A stretch of DNA of 64,000 bases from Thermoflavimicrobium dichotomicum (GCF_900114055.1 NZ_FORR01000010.1:1-64000), one strand, 5' to 3'. Shown: positions 46,637 to 56,271, counted from the stretch's first letter. The notes: a model not told the origin generated them from the sequence alone. Program-made: numbers and translations.

Positions 46637-46786
46637 TTACCACAGCCAGATCAGAGGGAATATTCGTAATAACCTTTTCATATCTTTTTGTTCTGTAAAC
46701 ATGGTATTCTGACAATGAAAGATAAGGTGATACCATGACAAGTACATAGATACATATAAGAAGAGACACACCAAGGGGGGAGAAAT

Positions 46787-49249
46787 GTGGATAAGCAAAA
46801 AGGGGAAAGGGATTTTTCGCCTCGCATTCGCAGTGCGCGTATAGGCTCAGCGAAAGAGAAAAAAGAGCAACCCCAGGAAGAAAAAAAGCCTGAGCATGAG
46901 GCACAAACAAAGAAAGTAACGAAGCTGTCTTCACCGCCTGCCCCAGATGGTCGGCCCAAGGCGGCGAAAGCTCCACGCCATAGATGGGGACTTCTTTTTT
47001 CATGGAAATGGCTGTTGGTCGTGCTCGTTTCCTCACTTGGCTTGATGTTGGGGATTATCGGCACGATTATGGTCACTGGCGAATTTTTACCGTTAGAGCG
47101 CATTGATGAAAGTGGTTTGATTATTTTTGACAAAGATAACCAGCGCCTGATTCAATTGGCGAAAGAACAGGATCCAACTGAGAAGAGGCGGGAGATCTAT
47201 CATGAATACATTTCGTTACAGGACTTGAAAGCAAAGAATAAAAAATTGGTCGATGCCATGATCAAAGTCGAAGATGTTCGTTTCTATCAGCATAATGGCG
47301 TCGATTTTTATGCGTTATTGCGTTCTGCTTTTTACACCTTGTCTGGAAAAAAAGAACAGGGTGGCAGTACCATTACCATGCAAGTGGCGCGCAAAGTGGT
47401 CTTGGGAACACAAGAGCGCACACTCAGCCGAAAACTGAAAGAGATCGCCGCTGCCTGGAATCTGGAGCGAACCAAGGGAAAAGATAAGATCTTGGAGGCT
47501 TACCTGAACCGGATTGAATATGGAAACAATATTTATGGCGTACAGACAGCAGCAAAAGTGTATTTTGGCAAAGATTTGCAAAAAGATACCTTAACCCCAG
47601 GCGAAATCGCCATTTTGGCAGGCTTGCCGCAAGGAACCACCACATATAATCCATATCTCGGTGAAGACAATAAAAAACGGCTCAAAAAGCGTCAAGTCGA
47701 TGTCTTGTATATCATGGCACGAAAAGATGACATGCCGCCACTGATTAGCAAAGAAGAAGAGGAAAAATGGTCCAAAAAAGAATTGCCGCTCAAAGATAAA
47801 TCCAGTTTATATGCGTATAAAGAGAAGTTAGCCAATCTTCCGTTTCTTGAATTAATTCAGGACGAAATGGAACGAAAATACCCTCATTTCAAAGGAAAAA
47901 AGTTATATAGCAGTAACTTGAAAATATATACCAGTATCGATCGGAAAGTACAGGATGCAGTCAACGAAATTTTGAAAAACGATAACGTGTTCATTGATCA
48001 AAATGGGAGAAAAATGCCAGCCGAAAAAGTAGATGCCGGTATCACCGTATTAAATCCCAAAGACGGAACCATTGTAGCCGTAGGGGGCGGCAGGCAATAT
48101 CGTTCAGGTTACCAGTTGCGTTCGGTGGAGAAACATCAGCCTGGCTCCACGATCAAACCACTGACTGTATTTTCTCCAGCGATTGAAGAGGAAGGATATC
48201 GCAGAGATTCGGTAGTCATGGATGCACCGATCGAGGTCAAAGGAAAGAGAATTCATAATTATGACCAACGCTATTATGGTTTAGTGACACTGGAGCAAAT
48301 GACGAAGTGGTCATTAAATGCCTCAGCAGTTCAATTACTGAAAGATACGGTCGGATTGGATCGGGCTTTTGATTATGGCAAACGATTAGGTCTTCCCCTT
48401 TTGCCTGCAGATAAAGATTTTTCACCTCTGGCTTTAGGTGGACTTACCCAAGGAGTCTCCACGATAGATATGGCTCAAGCTTATGCGGTATTTCCGAATC
48501 ATGGCCACTATGTTGAAGCTCATATCATCAAAGAGATTAAAGTGCCCAATCCCGATGGTAACGAAGAGACGATCAAAGTGGATCATCCAGTGAAGCAAGT
48601 ATTTTCGCCAGAAACGGCTGCAGAGATGACCTATATGCTGAAAAAAGCAGTCCAGGATCCAGATGGATCAGGCAGTACCCATGCCCGTTTGGCTGATGGA
48701 CGAGAAGTGGCTGGCAAGAGCGGAACTACACAAAACAAAGAAAAAGCGTGGTATGTGGGGTTTACGCCGGATTTGGTTACGGCGGTAGTTGTTTTTAATC
48801 AGAAGAAAGAGGAGAACGAATTGTATGAATTGACCGGTAGTGGCTTACCGGCAAAATTATTCAGTATGGTCATGTCGCAAGCCCATCAAGGTAAACCGGC
48901 CACCACATTTGCCGAACCTGGCTCTCTGCCTCAACCCAACTTGTCTGGTCAAGAGTTTGGGCTTAAGGCGATTTATGAAAAAGGACGGGTGACATTAAGT
49001 TGGAATCCACAGGGAGAAGGAGTCAAATATCAGATTTCCCGTTCGGAAAATGGGGAACACTTTGAAGACCTGGCGCAGAATCTTGCCGCAACCAGTTACG
49101 TTGACGAAATTGGAGAGCCCGGTCTCCTGGATCAAATGATGTCACTCCTCGGCAGCAAGAAAGTATATTATTACCGGGTGACTGCCATGGATCCCCGACG
49201 GCCCATGCAGCCGACATCGGCAGTGGTAAAGGTTTCTTTGTTTGAATAA
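46787..49249 (+). CDS. Class A penicillin-binding protein, second paralogue (KSG variant)
   Basis: 820 residues from GTG 46787, with AAGGGGGGAG just upstream. The cytoplasmic N-terminus carries FSPRIRSARIG, shared with the later paralogues; the membrane helix is at about 74-96. GT51 motifs: KVEDVRFYQH and GGSTITMQVARK. Transpeptidase: Ser454 in STIK, SLNASAVQLL, and AGKSGTTQ, where the usual KTG is KSG; serine here is tolerated in many PBPs. A C-terminal Fn3-like domain (LSWNPQGEGVKYQISRSENG) ends the protein without a tail. It extends peptidoglycan outside the membrane. Confidence 0.92.
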   Translation: MDKQKGERDFSPRIRSARIGSAKEKKEQPQEEKKPEHEAQTKKVTKLSSPPAPDGRPKAAKAPRHRWGLLFSWKWLLVVLVSSLGLMLGIIGTIMVTGEFLPLERIDESGLIIFDKDNQRLIQLAKEQDPTEKRREIYHEYISLQDLKAKNKKLVDAMIKVEDVRFYQHNGVDFYALLRSAFYTLSGKKEQGGSTITMQVARKVVLGTQERTLSRKLKEIAAAWNLERTKGKDKILEAYLNRIEYGNNIYGVQTAAKVYFGKDLQKDTLTPGEIAILAGLPQGTTTYNPYLGEDNKKRLKKRQVDVLYIMARKDDMPPLISKEEEEKWSKKELPLKDKSSLYAYKEKLANLPFLELIQDEMERKYPHFKGKKLYSSNLKIYTSIDRKVQDAVNEILKNDNVFIDQNGRKMPAEKVDAGITVLNPKDGTIVAVGGGRQYRSGYQLRSVEKHQPGSTIKPLTVFSPAIEEEGYRRDSVVMDAPIEVKGKRIHNYDQRYYGLVTLEQMTKWSLNASAVQLLKDTVGLDRAFDYGKRLGLPLLPADKDFSPLALGGLTQGVSTIDMAQAYAVFPNHGHYVEAHIIKEIKVPNPDGNEETIKVDHPVKQVFSPETAAEMTYMLKKAVQDPDGSGSTHARLADGREVAGKSGTTQNKEKAWYVGFTPDLVTAVVVFNQKKEENELYELTGSGLPAKLFSMVMSQAHQGKPATTFAEPGSLPQPNLSGQEFGLKAIYEKGRVTLSWNPQGEGVKYQISRSENGEHFEDLAQNLAATSYVDEIGEPGLLDQMMSLLGSKKVYYYRVTAMDPRRPMQPTSAVVKVSLFE

Positions 49250-49641
49250 GTTGGAGAGAAACAAAGAGTCCCCTTTTCCCGTTTAATGACTATTACAAAA
49301 ATGCCGTCTGAAAGCCCCTTCAGCCGTGTGGAGTGTCAATGGTACTTATGGACAGGCAATGAAAGAGAAAAAATGGAGATATTGTCTACCAACCCGGATC
49401 TTTCCGGGTTATTTTTTGTCTAAAAAATAAAAATGGATAAAAAATAAAGGAAACATGTCACTGTTTGTAAAGATGACACCAATTCCAAAGAGATTTGCGT
49501 TATAATGGTTAAGTGTTAATTGCTAGCCAAACTTTCAATTCTTTCCCTTTCATGTGGATTTTATAACAAAGAGAAAAATCAGCTTAGATAGAGCAAGGTA
49601 GAGAATTCAACCACCAATTATATAACCAAGGGGGAAGCTAA
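49250..49641. other. Spacer between PBP genes 2 and 3
   Basis: No convincing gene: a 40-codon plus-strand frame near 49301 has no binding site and ends inside the terminator. The stretch holds the terminator at 49390-49420 and a TATAAT at 49501-49506 that may be the -10 box of PBP gene 3; no good -35 partner was found. Confidence 0.4.
49390..49420 (+). terminator. Intrinsic terminator after PBP gene 2
   Basis: AACCCGGA and TCCGGGTT enclose a tight TCTT loop and are followed by ATTTTTTG. Confidence 0.85.
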
Positions 49642-52248
49642 ATGGAGGATAAAAACAGGGATGATTTTCACTTCGCACCGAGGGTACGAAGTGAGCGAAT
49701 CGGTCCCCGTCTGGAACGACAGAAAGAGGGGAAGAAGCAGAATTTTTTTAACCAGCTTTTCAGTAAATTACCAAGCTTAAAGGGAAAGAAGGGGCCAGAC
49801 TCATCACCGAAGAAGCCGACGTCTCCCCAAACACCGAAGAGCAAATGGGCCAGTTTGTTTAGCTGGAAATGGTTTGCGCTTGTATTTGTGACTTCCTTTC
49901 TTTTGATGTTGGGATTTGTGTTTACAATCATGATCACTGGGGAAGTCCTTCCGCTGGAAAAAATGGATGAAAAATATACCCCGTCGATTATCTATGATAA
50001 AAACGGCAAAGAATACGCCAGAATGAGTAAAGAGATCGTTGAACCTGTGAAAATCAGTGAGATACGCAAAAACAACAACTTACTGGTAGAAGCTTTTAAA
50101 AAGGTGGAAGACGCCCGGTTCGACAAGCATAGCGGGGTTGATTATTATGCTTTGATGCGTGCCGTCGTGAAAAATATTTTTATGGGCAAAAAAGAAGGCG
50201 GCGGTACGATTACCATGCAGGTGGCGCGTAACGTGATCCTGGATGATCTGGATCAGACGTTGAGCCGGAAGCTAAGAGAGATTGCCGTAGCCTGGAACCT
50301 GGAAAGAGAATATGGAAAAGAACGGATTTTGGAAGCCTATCTGAACTTTATCTCTTTTGGAAATGGGATTAAAGGGGTTCAAATGGCAGCCAAAGCCTAC
50401 TTTGGTAAAGATCTGACCAAAGACAAGCTGACGCCAGGCGAGGTAGCCATTTTGGCCGGTCTTCCCAAAGCACCAGAAGGTTATAATCCCTATAGCATAT
50501 ATAATGCTGAAGAAAAAAAGAAAAAACTGAAAGATCGGCAAAAAACGGTACTCATGATTATGGCCCGTGAAGATGATATGCCACCTCTCATTACTGAAGA
50601 AGAAAAAGAGCGATGGCAAAACGCACCACTTCCTTTGGCGTCAAAATCCAATGTGGAAAAGTATACAAAGCAGGGAAAAGCAACCCCATTTGATGACTTG
50701 ATCAAAGCAGAAATTGAGAAGAAGTTTCCGCAATTTAAAAATAGAAACTTGAACACAAGCGGTTTGAAGATCTATACCAATATTGATCCAAAGGTACAGT
50801 CTGCAGTCGAAAGTGCGCTTAAAAATGATGATTTGTTTAGAAGCTATGGGACAGGTAAGATCATGCCATCGGATGAGGTTGAGGCAGGGGTGTCCGTTAT
50901 TAATCCTAAAGACGGCTCCATTGTTGCCCTTGGTGGAGGACGGAATTATAAACCGGTACTGTCCCGGAATCGCGCATTGGATCAACACCAACCAGGATCG
51001 ACGATTAAGCCACTAACGGTATACGGACCGGCTGTGCAGGAGAAAAACTTTAATGAGCATACCACGCTCATTGATGAGAAGATTACGGTTAACGGTAAAC
51101 AGATTCAAAACTTTGATCATAAATATTATGGCAAGATCAGCATGGGAGATGCTTTGAAAAAGTCGCTCAATGCTTCGACGATTTGGCTCTTGGAAAACCA
51201 TGTGGGAATTGATAAAGCCTTTGAATATGGAAAAAAACTGGGTCTGCCTCTGGTTGATCCCGATGACAAGAACCCTTCACCACTGGGACTCGGTGGGTTA
51301 ACTAAAGGGGTCTCCACTCTTCAAATGGCACAGGCATATGAAGTTTTCCTCAATGAGGGAAAATACTACCCGGTACACTTGATTCGGGAAATTCGTGGTC
51401 AGGATTTGGAAACCAAAGAAGAGATTTCGGTTAAACCTGAATATGAGCCGATCCAGGTTTTTGACAAAAAGACGGCATGGTATATGCTGCGCATGCTTCG
51501 CAATAACATCATGGATCGTGATGGTACGAAGAGCGCTCGCTTGGATGATGGGCGTGAAGTTGCCGGAAAGACGGGAACAACGCAAGAGAAGAAAAAAGGG
51601 TGGATGGTTGGCTTCACACCTGATTTGATCACTGCAGTCACTGTGTTTAATGAATATGATCCTGATGAAAAGGGAAGTAAACAAAAAGATTATGAGATTA
51701 CAGGTGCTGGGGCTCCAGCCAATGTGTTCAGTGCCATTATGTCTGAGGCACTACGTGGTACACCAGAGAAGAAATTCATAAGACCAGAAGGAGTCAGCGA
51801 TCCTGCAGCGCCAATCAAGGATCTCGACTTGAAAGCGGAGTATGAAAACGGTCAAGTGAAGTTAAGCTGGAGTAACGCTGGCGAAGGCGTCAAATATACA
51901 GTGGCTCGTTCCGAAGACGGTAATAACTATCAAGATATTGCACGTGATCTGACAACCAATAGTTATGTCGATAATGTTGGCGAGCCTGGAATCCTGGATC
52001 AAGCTTTATCACTCTTCGGCAAAGAAAAGACCTACTATTACAAAGTCACCGTGATCGATCCGAATAATCCAGCGAACCAGAAGTCGGCAACGGTAAAAGT
52101 TACCATTATGGGAAACAAGAAGCAACAGGATCAAGGCCAAAATGACCAAGGAAATGACCAGGGTAAAGGCAAGGGTCATGATCGCGGACGTGGAAATGAC
52201 AGAGATAACGGCAACTCATTTAATATTGGTGATTGGTTTAATTTCTAA
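49642..52248 (+). CDS. Class A penicillin-binding protein, third paralogue
   Basis: 868 residues. The cytoplasmic N-terminus has FAPRVRSERIG; one membrane helix lies at about 73-95. GT51 motifs are KVEDARFDKH and GGGTITMQVARN; the transpeptidase has Ser453 in STIK, SLNASTIWLL and AGKTGTTQ. An Fn3-like domain follows, then a C-terminal tail rich in Gln, Gly, Asn and Asp (DQGQNDQGNDQGKGKG), likely a flexible wall-spanning segment. The ATG at 49642 follows CAAGGGGGAAG, very similar to the site of paralogue 2. Closest relative in the window: paralogue 4. Confidence 0.93.
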   Translation: MEDKNRDDFHFAPRVRSERIGPRLERQKEGKKQNFFNQLFSKLPSLKGKKGPDSSPKKPTSPQTPKSKWASLFSWKWFALVFVTSFLLMLGFVFTIMITGEVLPLEKMDEKYTPSIIYDKNGKEYARMSKEIVEPVKISEIRKNNNLLVEAFKKVEDARFDKHSGVDYYALMRAVVKNIFMGKKEGGGTITMQVARNVILDDLDQTLSRKLREIAVAWNLEREYGKERILEAYLNFISFGNGIKGVQMAAKAYFGKDLTKDKLTPGEVAILAGLPKAPEGYNPYSIYNAEEKKKKLKDRQKTVLMIMAREDDMPPLITEEEKERWQNAPLPLASKSNVEKYTKQGKATPFDDLIKAEIEKKFPQFKNRNLNTSGLKIYTNIDPKVQSAVESALKNDDLFRSYGTGKIMPSDEVEAGVSVINPKDGSIVALGGGRNYKPVLSRNRALDQHQPGSTIKPLTVYGPAVQEKNFNEHTTLIDEKITVNGKQIQNFDHKYYGKISMGDALKKSLNASTIWLLENHVGIDKAFEYGKKLGLPLVDPDDKNPSPLGLGGLTKGVSTLQMAQAYEVFLNEGKYYPVHLIREIRGQDLETKEEISVKPEYEPIQVFDKKTAWYMLRMLRNNIMDRDGTKSARLDDGREVAGKTGTTQEKKKGWMVGFTPDLITAVTVFNEYDPDEKGSKQKDYEITGAGAPANVFSAIMSEALRGTPEKKFIRPEGVSDPAAPIKDLDLKAEYENGQVKLSWSNAGEGVKYTVARSEDGNNYQDIARDLTTNSYVDNVGEPGILDQALSLFGKEKTYYYKVTVIDPNNPANQKSATVKVTIMGNKKQQDQGQNDQGNDQGKGKGHDRGRGNDRDNGNSFNIGDWFNF

Positions 52249-52279
52249 GTCCAGCAACATTTTGCTGGACTTTTTTTTG
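52248..52279 (+). terminator. Intrinsic terminator after PBP gene 3
   Basis: AGTCCAGCA and TGCTGGACT flank ACATTT, then T8. The stem begins at the last base of the stop codon. Confidence 0.88.
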
Positions 52280-52382
52280 TTTTATCGCAGGTTCGTTTCA
52301 TCCATGGAGCGGGTACTAAAAATGATAACTGTTTCGTTTGTAGATAAATATTGATCCGGACGGCTTTCAGGGGGTGATTAGA

Positions 52383-54869
52383 ATGAAAGGCAGGAAAAAA
52401 GATCCATTCGAGTTTGCACCAAAAGTACGAAGTGAACGAGTGGGGAAAGATGCAAACCAGGTGCAGAAAAATGAGGGGAAGGGTTTTTTCGATGCGTTGC
52501 GTCAGAATCTGGCTCAGCGGAGAAGAGAGAAAGAACCGAGTAAAAAGCCCCCATCCATTCCACCCCATAAACAACTGAAAGTACCTAAAAATATATGGCT
52601 TCGCTTGTTTAATTGGCGATGGTTGGCACTGGTTTTGGTTACTTCTGGTTTATTAATGTTTGGAATGGTATTGACGATTATGCTCAGTGCTGAATTTGTT
52701 CCACTGGAAAAGATGGATCAACAAGATCCGGCGACTATTATTTATGATAAGGATAATAAGGAGTATACCCGGTTAAAGAAAAAAAGAAATGAACTCATTT
52801 CCATTGCTGAATTGCGCAAACATAATCGAATGCTGGTAGAAGCTTTTAAAAAAGTGGAAGATGTACGTTTTGAACAACATGATGGTGTGGATTACTATGC
52901 ATTGGCTCGTGCAGTTATGAAAACTATTTTTACAGATCATCAGCAAGGTGGCGGTACGATTACGATGCAAGTGGCCCGCAATGTCGTACTGGAAAGTTTT
53001 GATCAGACCATCAGCCGGAAGTTGGCCGAGATTGCGGTGGCCTGGAATTTGGAACGGAAATACACAAAGGACCAGATTTTAGAGGCCTATTTAAACCATA
53101 TTTCCTTTGGAAATGAGATTTATGGTGTACAGTTGGCTGCCAAAGTCTATTTCAATAAAGACTTGAAAAAGGATACCCTAACCCCAGGAGAAGTGGCTGT
53201 ATTGGTGGGGCTGCCGAAATCCCCTAACGGATATAACCCTTACCGAACAAAGAAGGACAATACAGGGAAGACAGGTTTGGAAAGATTGGATGATCGCCAA
53301 TATATCGTGTTAGGTGAAATGGCAGAGGAAAATGAGATGCCACGGCTGATTTCGGAAGCGGAAAGAGACAAGTGGCGGAATATTCCCATACAAGTCCAAC
53401 CTAAATATCATATGGACACGGTGTTACGGAAATATATGAGTACGCCTTTTGATGGAATCATTCATGAAGAGCTCAAAGAAAAATTCCCGCAATTTGAATA
53501 TGAAAAGCTGCAAACCAGTGGATTGAAAATCTATACCAATATCGACCCTAAAGTTCAGCAGGCAGTGGAAAAAGCGTTAAAAGATGATCGACTTTTTGTA
53601 AGTTATACAGGCCAACCGATGCCAGCAAATGAAGTAGAAGCGGGAGTGACGGTGATCAATCCAAAAGATGGATCGATTGTGGCTATTGGTGGCGGGCGAA
53701 ATTATAAGCCCAAGATCACGAGAAATCGAGCTTTTGATAAACATCAACCAGGTTCAACGATAAAACCGCTGACGGTTTATGCTCCAGCAATCCAAGAAAA
53801 AGGACTGGATGAGAACACCCTCCTGATCGATCAAAAGGTGACTGTGAATGGAAAAACCGTTCATAACTTTGATCAGAAGTATTATGGCAAGATCAGCATG
53901 GGAGAAGCACTGAAAAAATCACTCAATGCTTCAACGATTTGGTTATTGGATCATTATGTGGGAATCGATAAAGCCTTTGATTATGGACGAAAACTGGGCC
54001 TGCCTTTGATTGATCCAGATGATAAAAATCCAGCCCCTCTCGCATTAGGTGGATTGACAGAAGGGGTATCGACAGTCGACATGGCTCAAGCTTACTCCGT
54101 TTTCGTCAACCAAGGGGAGTACTATGAAGCTCATTTGATTCGTGAAGTGAGAGGAAAACGCCCGGGAGAAAAACAGGAGATTTCAGTAAAAGCCGAGTAT
54201 AAACCGATTAAAGTTTTTGATAAGCAAACGGCCTGGTACATGTTACGGATGTTAAGAAACAATATCATGGCACCCGATGGTACCTCCAGTGCTCGACTTC
54301 CAGATGGAAGAGAAGTAGCCGGGAAAACCGGAACGAATCAGAATAAGGAAAAAGGCTGGTTTGTGGGCTTTACTCCCCAACTGGTTACGGCTGTTGCCGT
54401 GTTTAATGAAACACCCTCGGATGATAAACAAAAGGACAAAGAGTATGAGATTACGGGTGCAGGGGCTCCAGCACAAATCTTCCGCTCCATTATGTGGGAG
54501 TCTCTTCAAGATACTCCACCACAGCGATTTGTGAGACCACCAGGTGTAACGGATCCTGCCATTTTGCTCAAAGATCTGAATTTGAAAGCCGTGTACCAGG
54601 GAGGCAAAGTAAGATTAAGCTGGACTGGTACTGGAGAAGGAGTTACATATCAAATTGCCCGCTCAGAGGATGGCAAAAGTTATGAAGAGATTGCCAAGGA
54701 TTTAACCACGACAAACTACATCGATCCTGTGGGTGAACCCGGACTCCTGGATCAGGCTTTGGCCCTATTTGGTAAAGACAAAGTCTATTACTACAAGGTC
54801 ACGGTCGTGGACCAAAATAATCCGAAAAACCAAAAATCCGCTACTGTGAAGGTAACGGTTTCGAATTAA
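52383..54869 (+). CDS. Class A penicillin-binding protein, fourth paralogue
   Basis: 828 residues from ATG 52383, with CAGGGGGTG upstream; a GTG inside that site gives a slightly longer frame. N-terminal motif FAPKVRSERVG, then a membrane helix. GT51: KVEDVRFEQH, GGGTITMQVARN. Transpeptidase: Ser458 in STIK, SLNASTIWLL, AGKTGTNQ. The Fn3-like C-terminal domain is intact. Long stretches are near-identical to paralogue 3 (for example KQTAWYMLRMLRNNIM), pointing to a fairly recent duplication. Full bifunctional enzyme expected. Confidence 0.93.
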   Translation: MKGRKKDPFEFAPKVRSERVGKDANQVQKNEGKGFFDALRQNLAQRRREKEPSKKPPSIPPHKQLKVPKNIWLRLFNWRWLALVLVTSGLLMFGMVLTIMLSAEFVPLEKMDQQDPATIIYDKDNKEYTRLKKKRNELISIAELRKHNRMLVEAFKKVEDVRFEQHDGVDYYALARAVMKTIFTDHQQGGGTITMQVARNVVLESFDQTISRKLAEIAVAWNLERKYTKDQILEAYLNHISFGNEIYGVQLAAKVYFNKDLKKDTLTPGEVAVLVGLPKSPNGYNPYRTKKDNTGKTGLERLDDRQYIVLGEMAEENEMPRLISEAERDKWRNIPIQVQPKYHMDTVLRKYMSTPFDGIIHEELKEKFPQFEYEKLQTSGLKIYTNIDPKVQQAVEKALKDDRLFVSYTGQPMPANEVEAGVTVINPKDGSIVAIGGGRNYKPKITRNRAFDKHQPGSTIKPLTVYAPAIQEKGLDENTLLIDQKVTVNGKTVHNFDQKYYGKISMGEALKKSLNASTIWLLDHYVGIDKAFDYGRKLGLPLIDPDDKNPAPLALGGLTEGVSTVDMAQAYSVFVNQGEYYEAHLIREVRGKRPGEKQEISVKAEYKPIKVFDKQTAWYMLRMLRNNIMAPDGTSSARLPDGREVAGKTGTNQNKEKGWFVGFTPQLVTAVAVFNETPSDDKQKDKEYEITGAGAPAQIFRSIMWESLQDTPPQRFVRPPGVTDPAILLKDLNLKAVYQGGKVRLSWTGTGEGVTYQIARSEDGKSYEEIAKDLTTTNYIDPVGEPGLLDQALALFGKDKVYYYKVTVVDQNNPKNQKSATVKVTVSN

Positions 54870-54882
54870 CCAGCTTTTGAAA

Positions 54883-54952
54883 ATGAGGAATCGTTTCTCA
54901 TGGCAGTTTTATCGATGGTGAGTCAGGAATCCGTGAGAAATTGATTCCTCAT
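54883..54952 (+). other. Long hairpin between PBP genes 4 and 5
   Basis: ATGAGGAATC (54883-54892) pairs with GATTCCTCAT (54943-54952), and TTTCTCA pairs with TGAGAAA inside it, leaving a loop of about 33 nt. No T run follows, so it is not a classical terminator. It may regulate or stabilise the mRNA around gene 5. Confidence 0.5.
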
Positions 54953-55048
54953 TCATGATAGTGATATGCGGTCATTTTGTTTAAAATAGATGTGAGCGTG
55001 ATGAGGATCGTTTTATGCTTCTGATTGCGATGGAAAGGGGGAACATGG

Positions 55049-56023
55049 ATGCGGGAGGAATACGATCAACTGAAAGGCAAGTTGGATTATGCTCCCCCAG
55101 TTCGAAGCTTTCGGTTACGTAATTCAGATGCGCCTGAAAATAAGCAGACACAAGACAAAGGGATTCCAAAACCGAACAGAAAAAAAATGAGCCGGCGAAG
55201 GTATCTTTGGTTACGTTTGTTTAACTGGAAGTGGTTTTTGTTGGTATTGACGACTTCTTCTCTGTTGGTAGCTGGATTTGTGATGTCCCTGTTGGCAGCC
55301 GCTGAATTTCAACGTTTGGATAAGGTTGAAAAACTGAAGAGCCAACCAGCTGTCAGCGTTCAGGGAGGACAAAAACTGTATTATGAATTTGTCCCGATTC
55401 ATCAGCTTCGAGTGAAAAACAAAATGTTGGTGGATGCATTTGTCAAAGTAGAAGATGTGCGTTTTTATCAGCACCAAGGCGTTGACTATTATGCCTTGTT
55501 TCGGGCAACGATCAAAACGTTGTTGGGAAGGAAGCAAGGAGGCGGGACCATTACCATGCAAGTGGCCCGCAATGTGGTGATTGGAAGTCATGCACAAAAG
55601 TTGTCCCGAAAATTGAATGAAATTGCAGTTGCCTGGAACCTCGACCGAAAATTCAGTAAAGACCAGGTATTGGAAGCTTATTTGAATGGGATCGGGTTTG
55701 GTAATGGAATTCAGGGTATACAGCTTGCAGCGAAGGCCTATTTTGGCAAGGACTTACGGTATGATGAGTTAACGCCTGAAGAAGTGGCTATATTGGTCGC
55801 CATCATTAATGGTCCTGATGTATATGACCCTTATAGAAGCGAAACAACAAAAAAGAACTTGAAAATGCGAAGAAATGCCGTATTAGACGTGATGGCAAAA
55901 GAGGATGATGGGATGAAACCGTTAATTTCGTCCGTTGATCGGGAACGTTGGAAGCAAACAGACTTGTCTGTTCGGAGTGAGGCGTTTAAAAATCGGGTAA
56001 TCAGACAAGTAGCAGGCAAATAA
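55049..56023 (+). CDS. GT51-only truncated class A PBP, fifth paralogue
   Basis: A 324-residue protein from ATG 55049 behind AAAGGGGG. It has the shared N-terminal YAPPVRSFRLR motif, a membrane helix and an intact GT51 domain (KVEDVRFYQH, GGGTITMQVARN, SRKLNEIAVAWNL, ILEAYLN-like VLEAYLNGIGFGNGI). It stops at a point matching the linker before the transpeptidase domain of the paralogues (RERWKQTDLSVRSEAFKNR). It should be a monofunctional glycosyltransferase. The extracellular stretch before the catalytic Glu is also shorter and diverged. No transpeptidase remnant is readable downstream. Whether it is functional or decaying cannot be told, but the frame is clean. Confidence 0.88.
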   Translation: MREEYDQLKGKLDYAPPVRSFRLRNSDAPENKQTQDKGIPKPNRKKMSRRRYLWLRLFNWKWFLLVLTTSSLLVAGFVMSLLAAAEFQRLDKVEKLKSQPAVSVQGGQKLYYEFVPIHQLRVKNKMLVDAFVKVEDVRFYQHQGVDYYALFRATIKTLLGRKQGGGTITMQVARNVVIGSHAQKLSRKLNEIAVAWNLDRKFSKDQVLEAYLNGIGFGNGIQGIQLAAKAYFGKDLRYDELTPEEVAILVAIINGPDVYDPYRSETTKKNLKMRRNAVLDVMAKEDDGMKPLISSVDRERWKQTDLSVRSEAFKNRVIRQVAGK

Positions 56024-56086
56024 GGAATTATGTTTATAAAAAAGCAAGAGATACAAATGTAGACCAGTATGGATGGCTGTGAGACC

Positions 56087-56177
56087 GTTGACAAAGAGAT
56101 TTCATTTCCTGTCAAAGATGGCGCCATAGGAGGCAGGATAAAAAAGAGGCACTGTAACCAAAAGGTGCTTTGTCAAC
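56087..56177. repeat. 91-bp interval with perfect 10-bp TTGACAAAG inverted ends
   Basis: GTTGACAAAG (56087-56096) and CTTTGTCAAC (56168-56177) bound an unrelated 71-bp interior. The ends equal those of the family-1 repeats. It is non-coding and lies between the truncated PBP gene and the YkvI-type gene. Confidence 0.5.
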
Positions 56178-56271
56178 TTACTCACCCGTCGGGAGGCTGG
56201 TCTTTTCTATTGTTCTAACCCTTCCCTGTCACCCATACACTAGTCCTAAAAAGGAAAAAGGGGGGACAAGG

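Noticed and set aside
49301-49430. 40-codon frame between PBP genes 2 and 3
   Set aside because: No binding site, and its end is encoded by the terminator hairpin.
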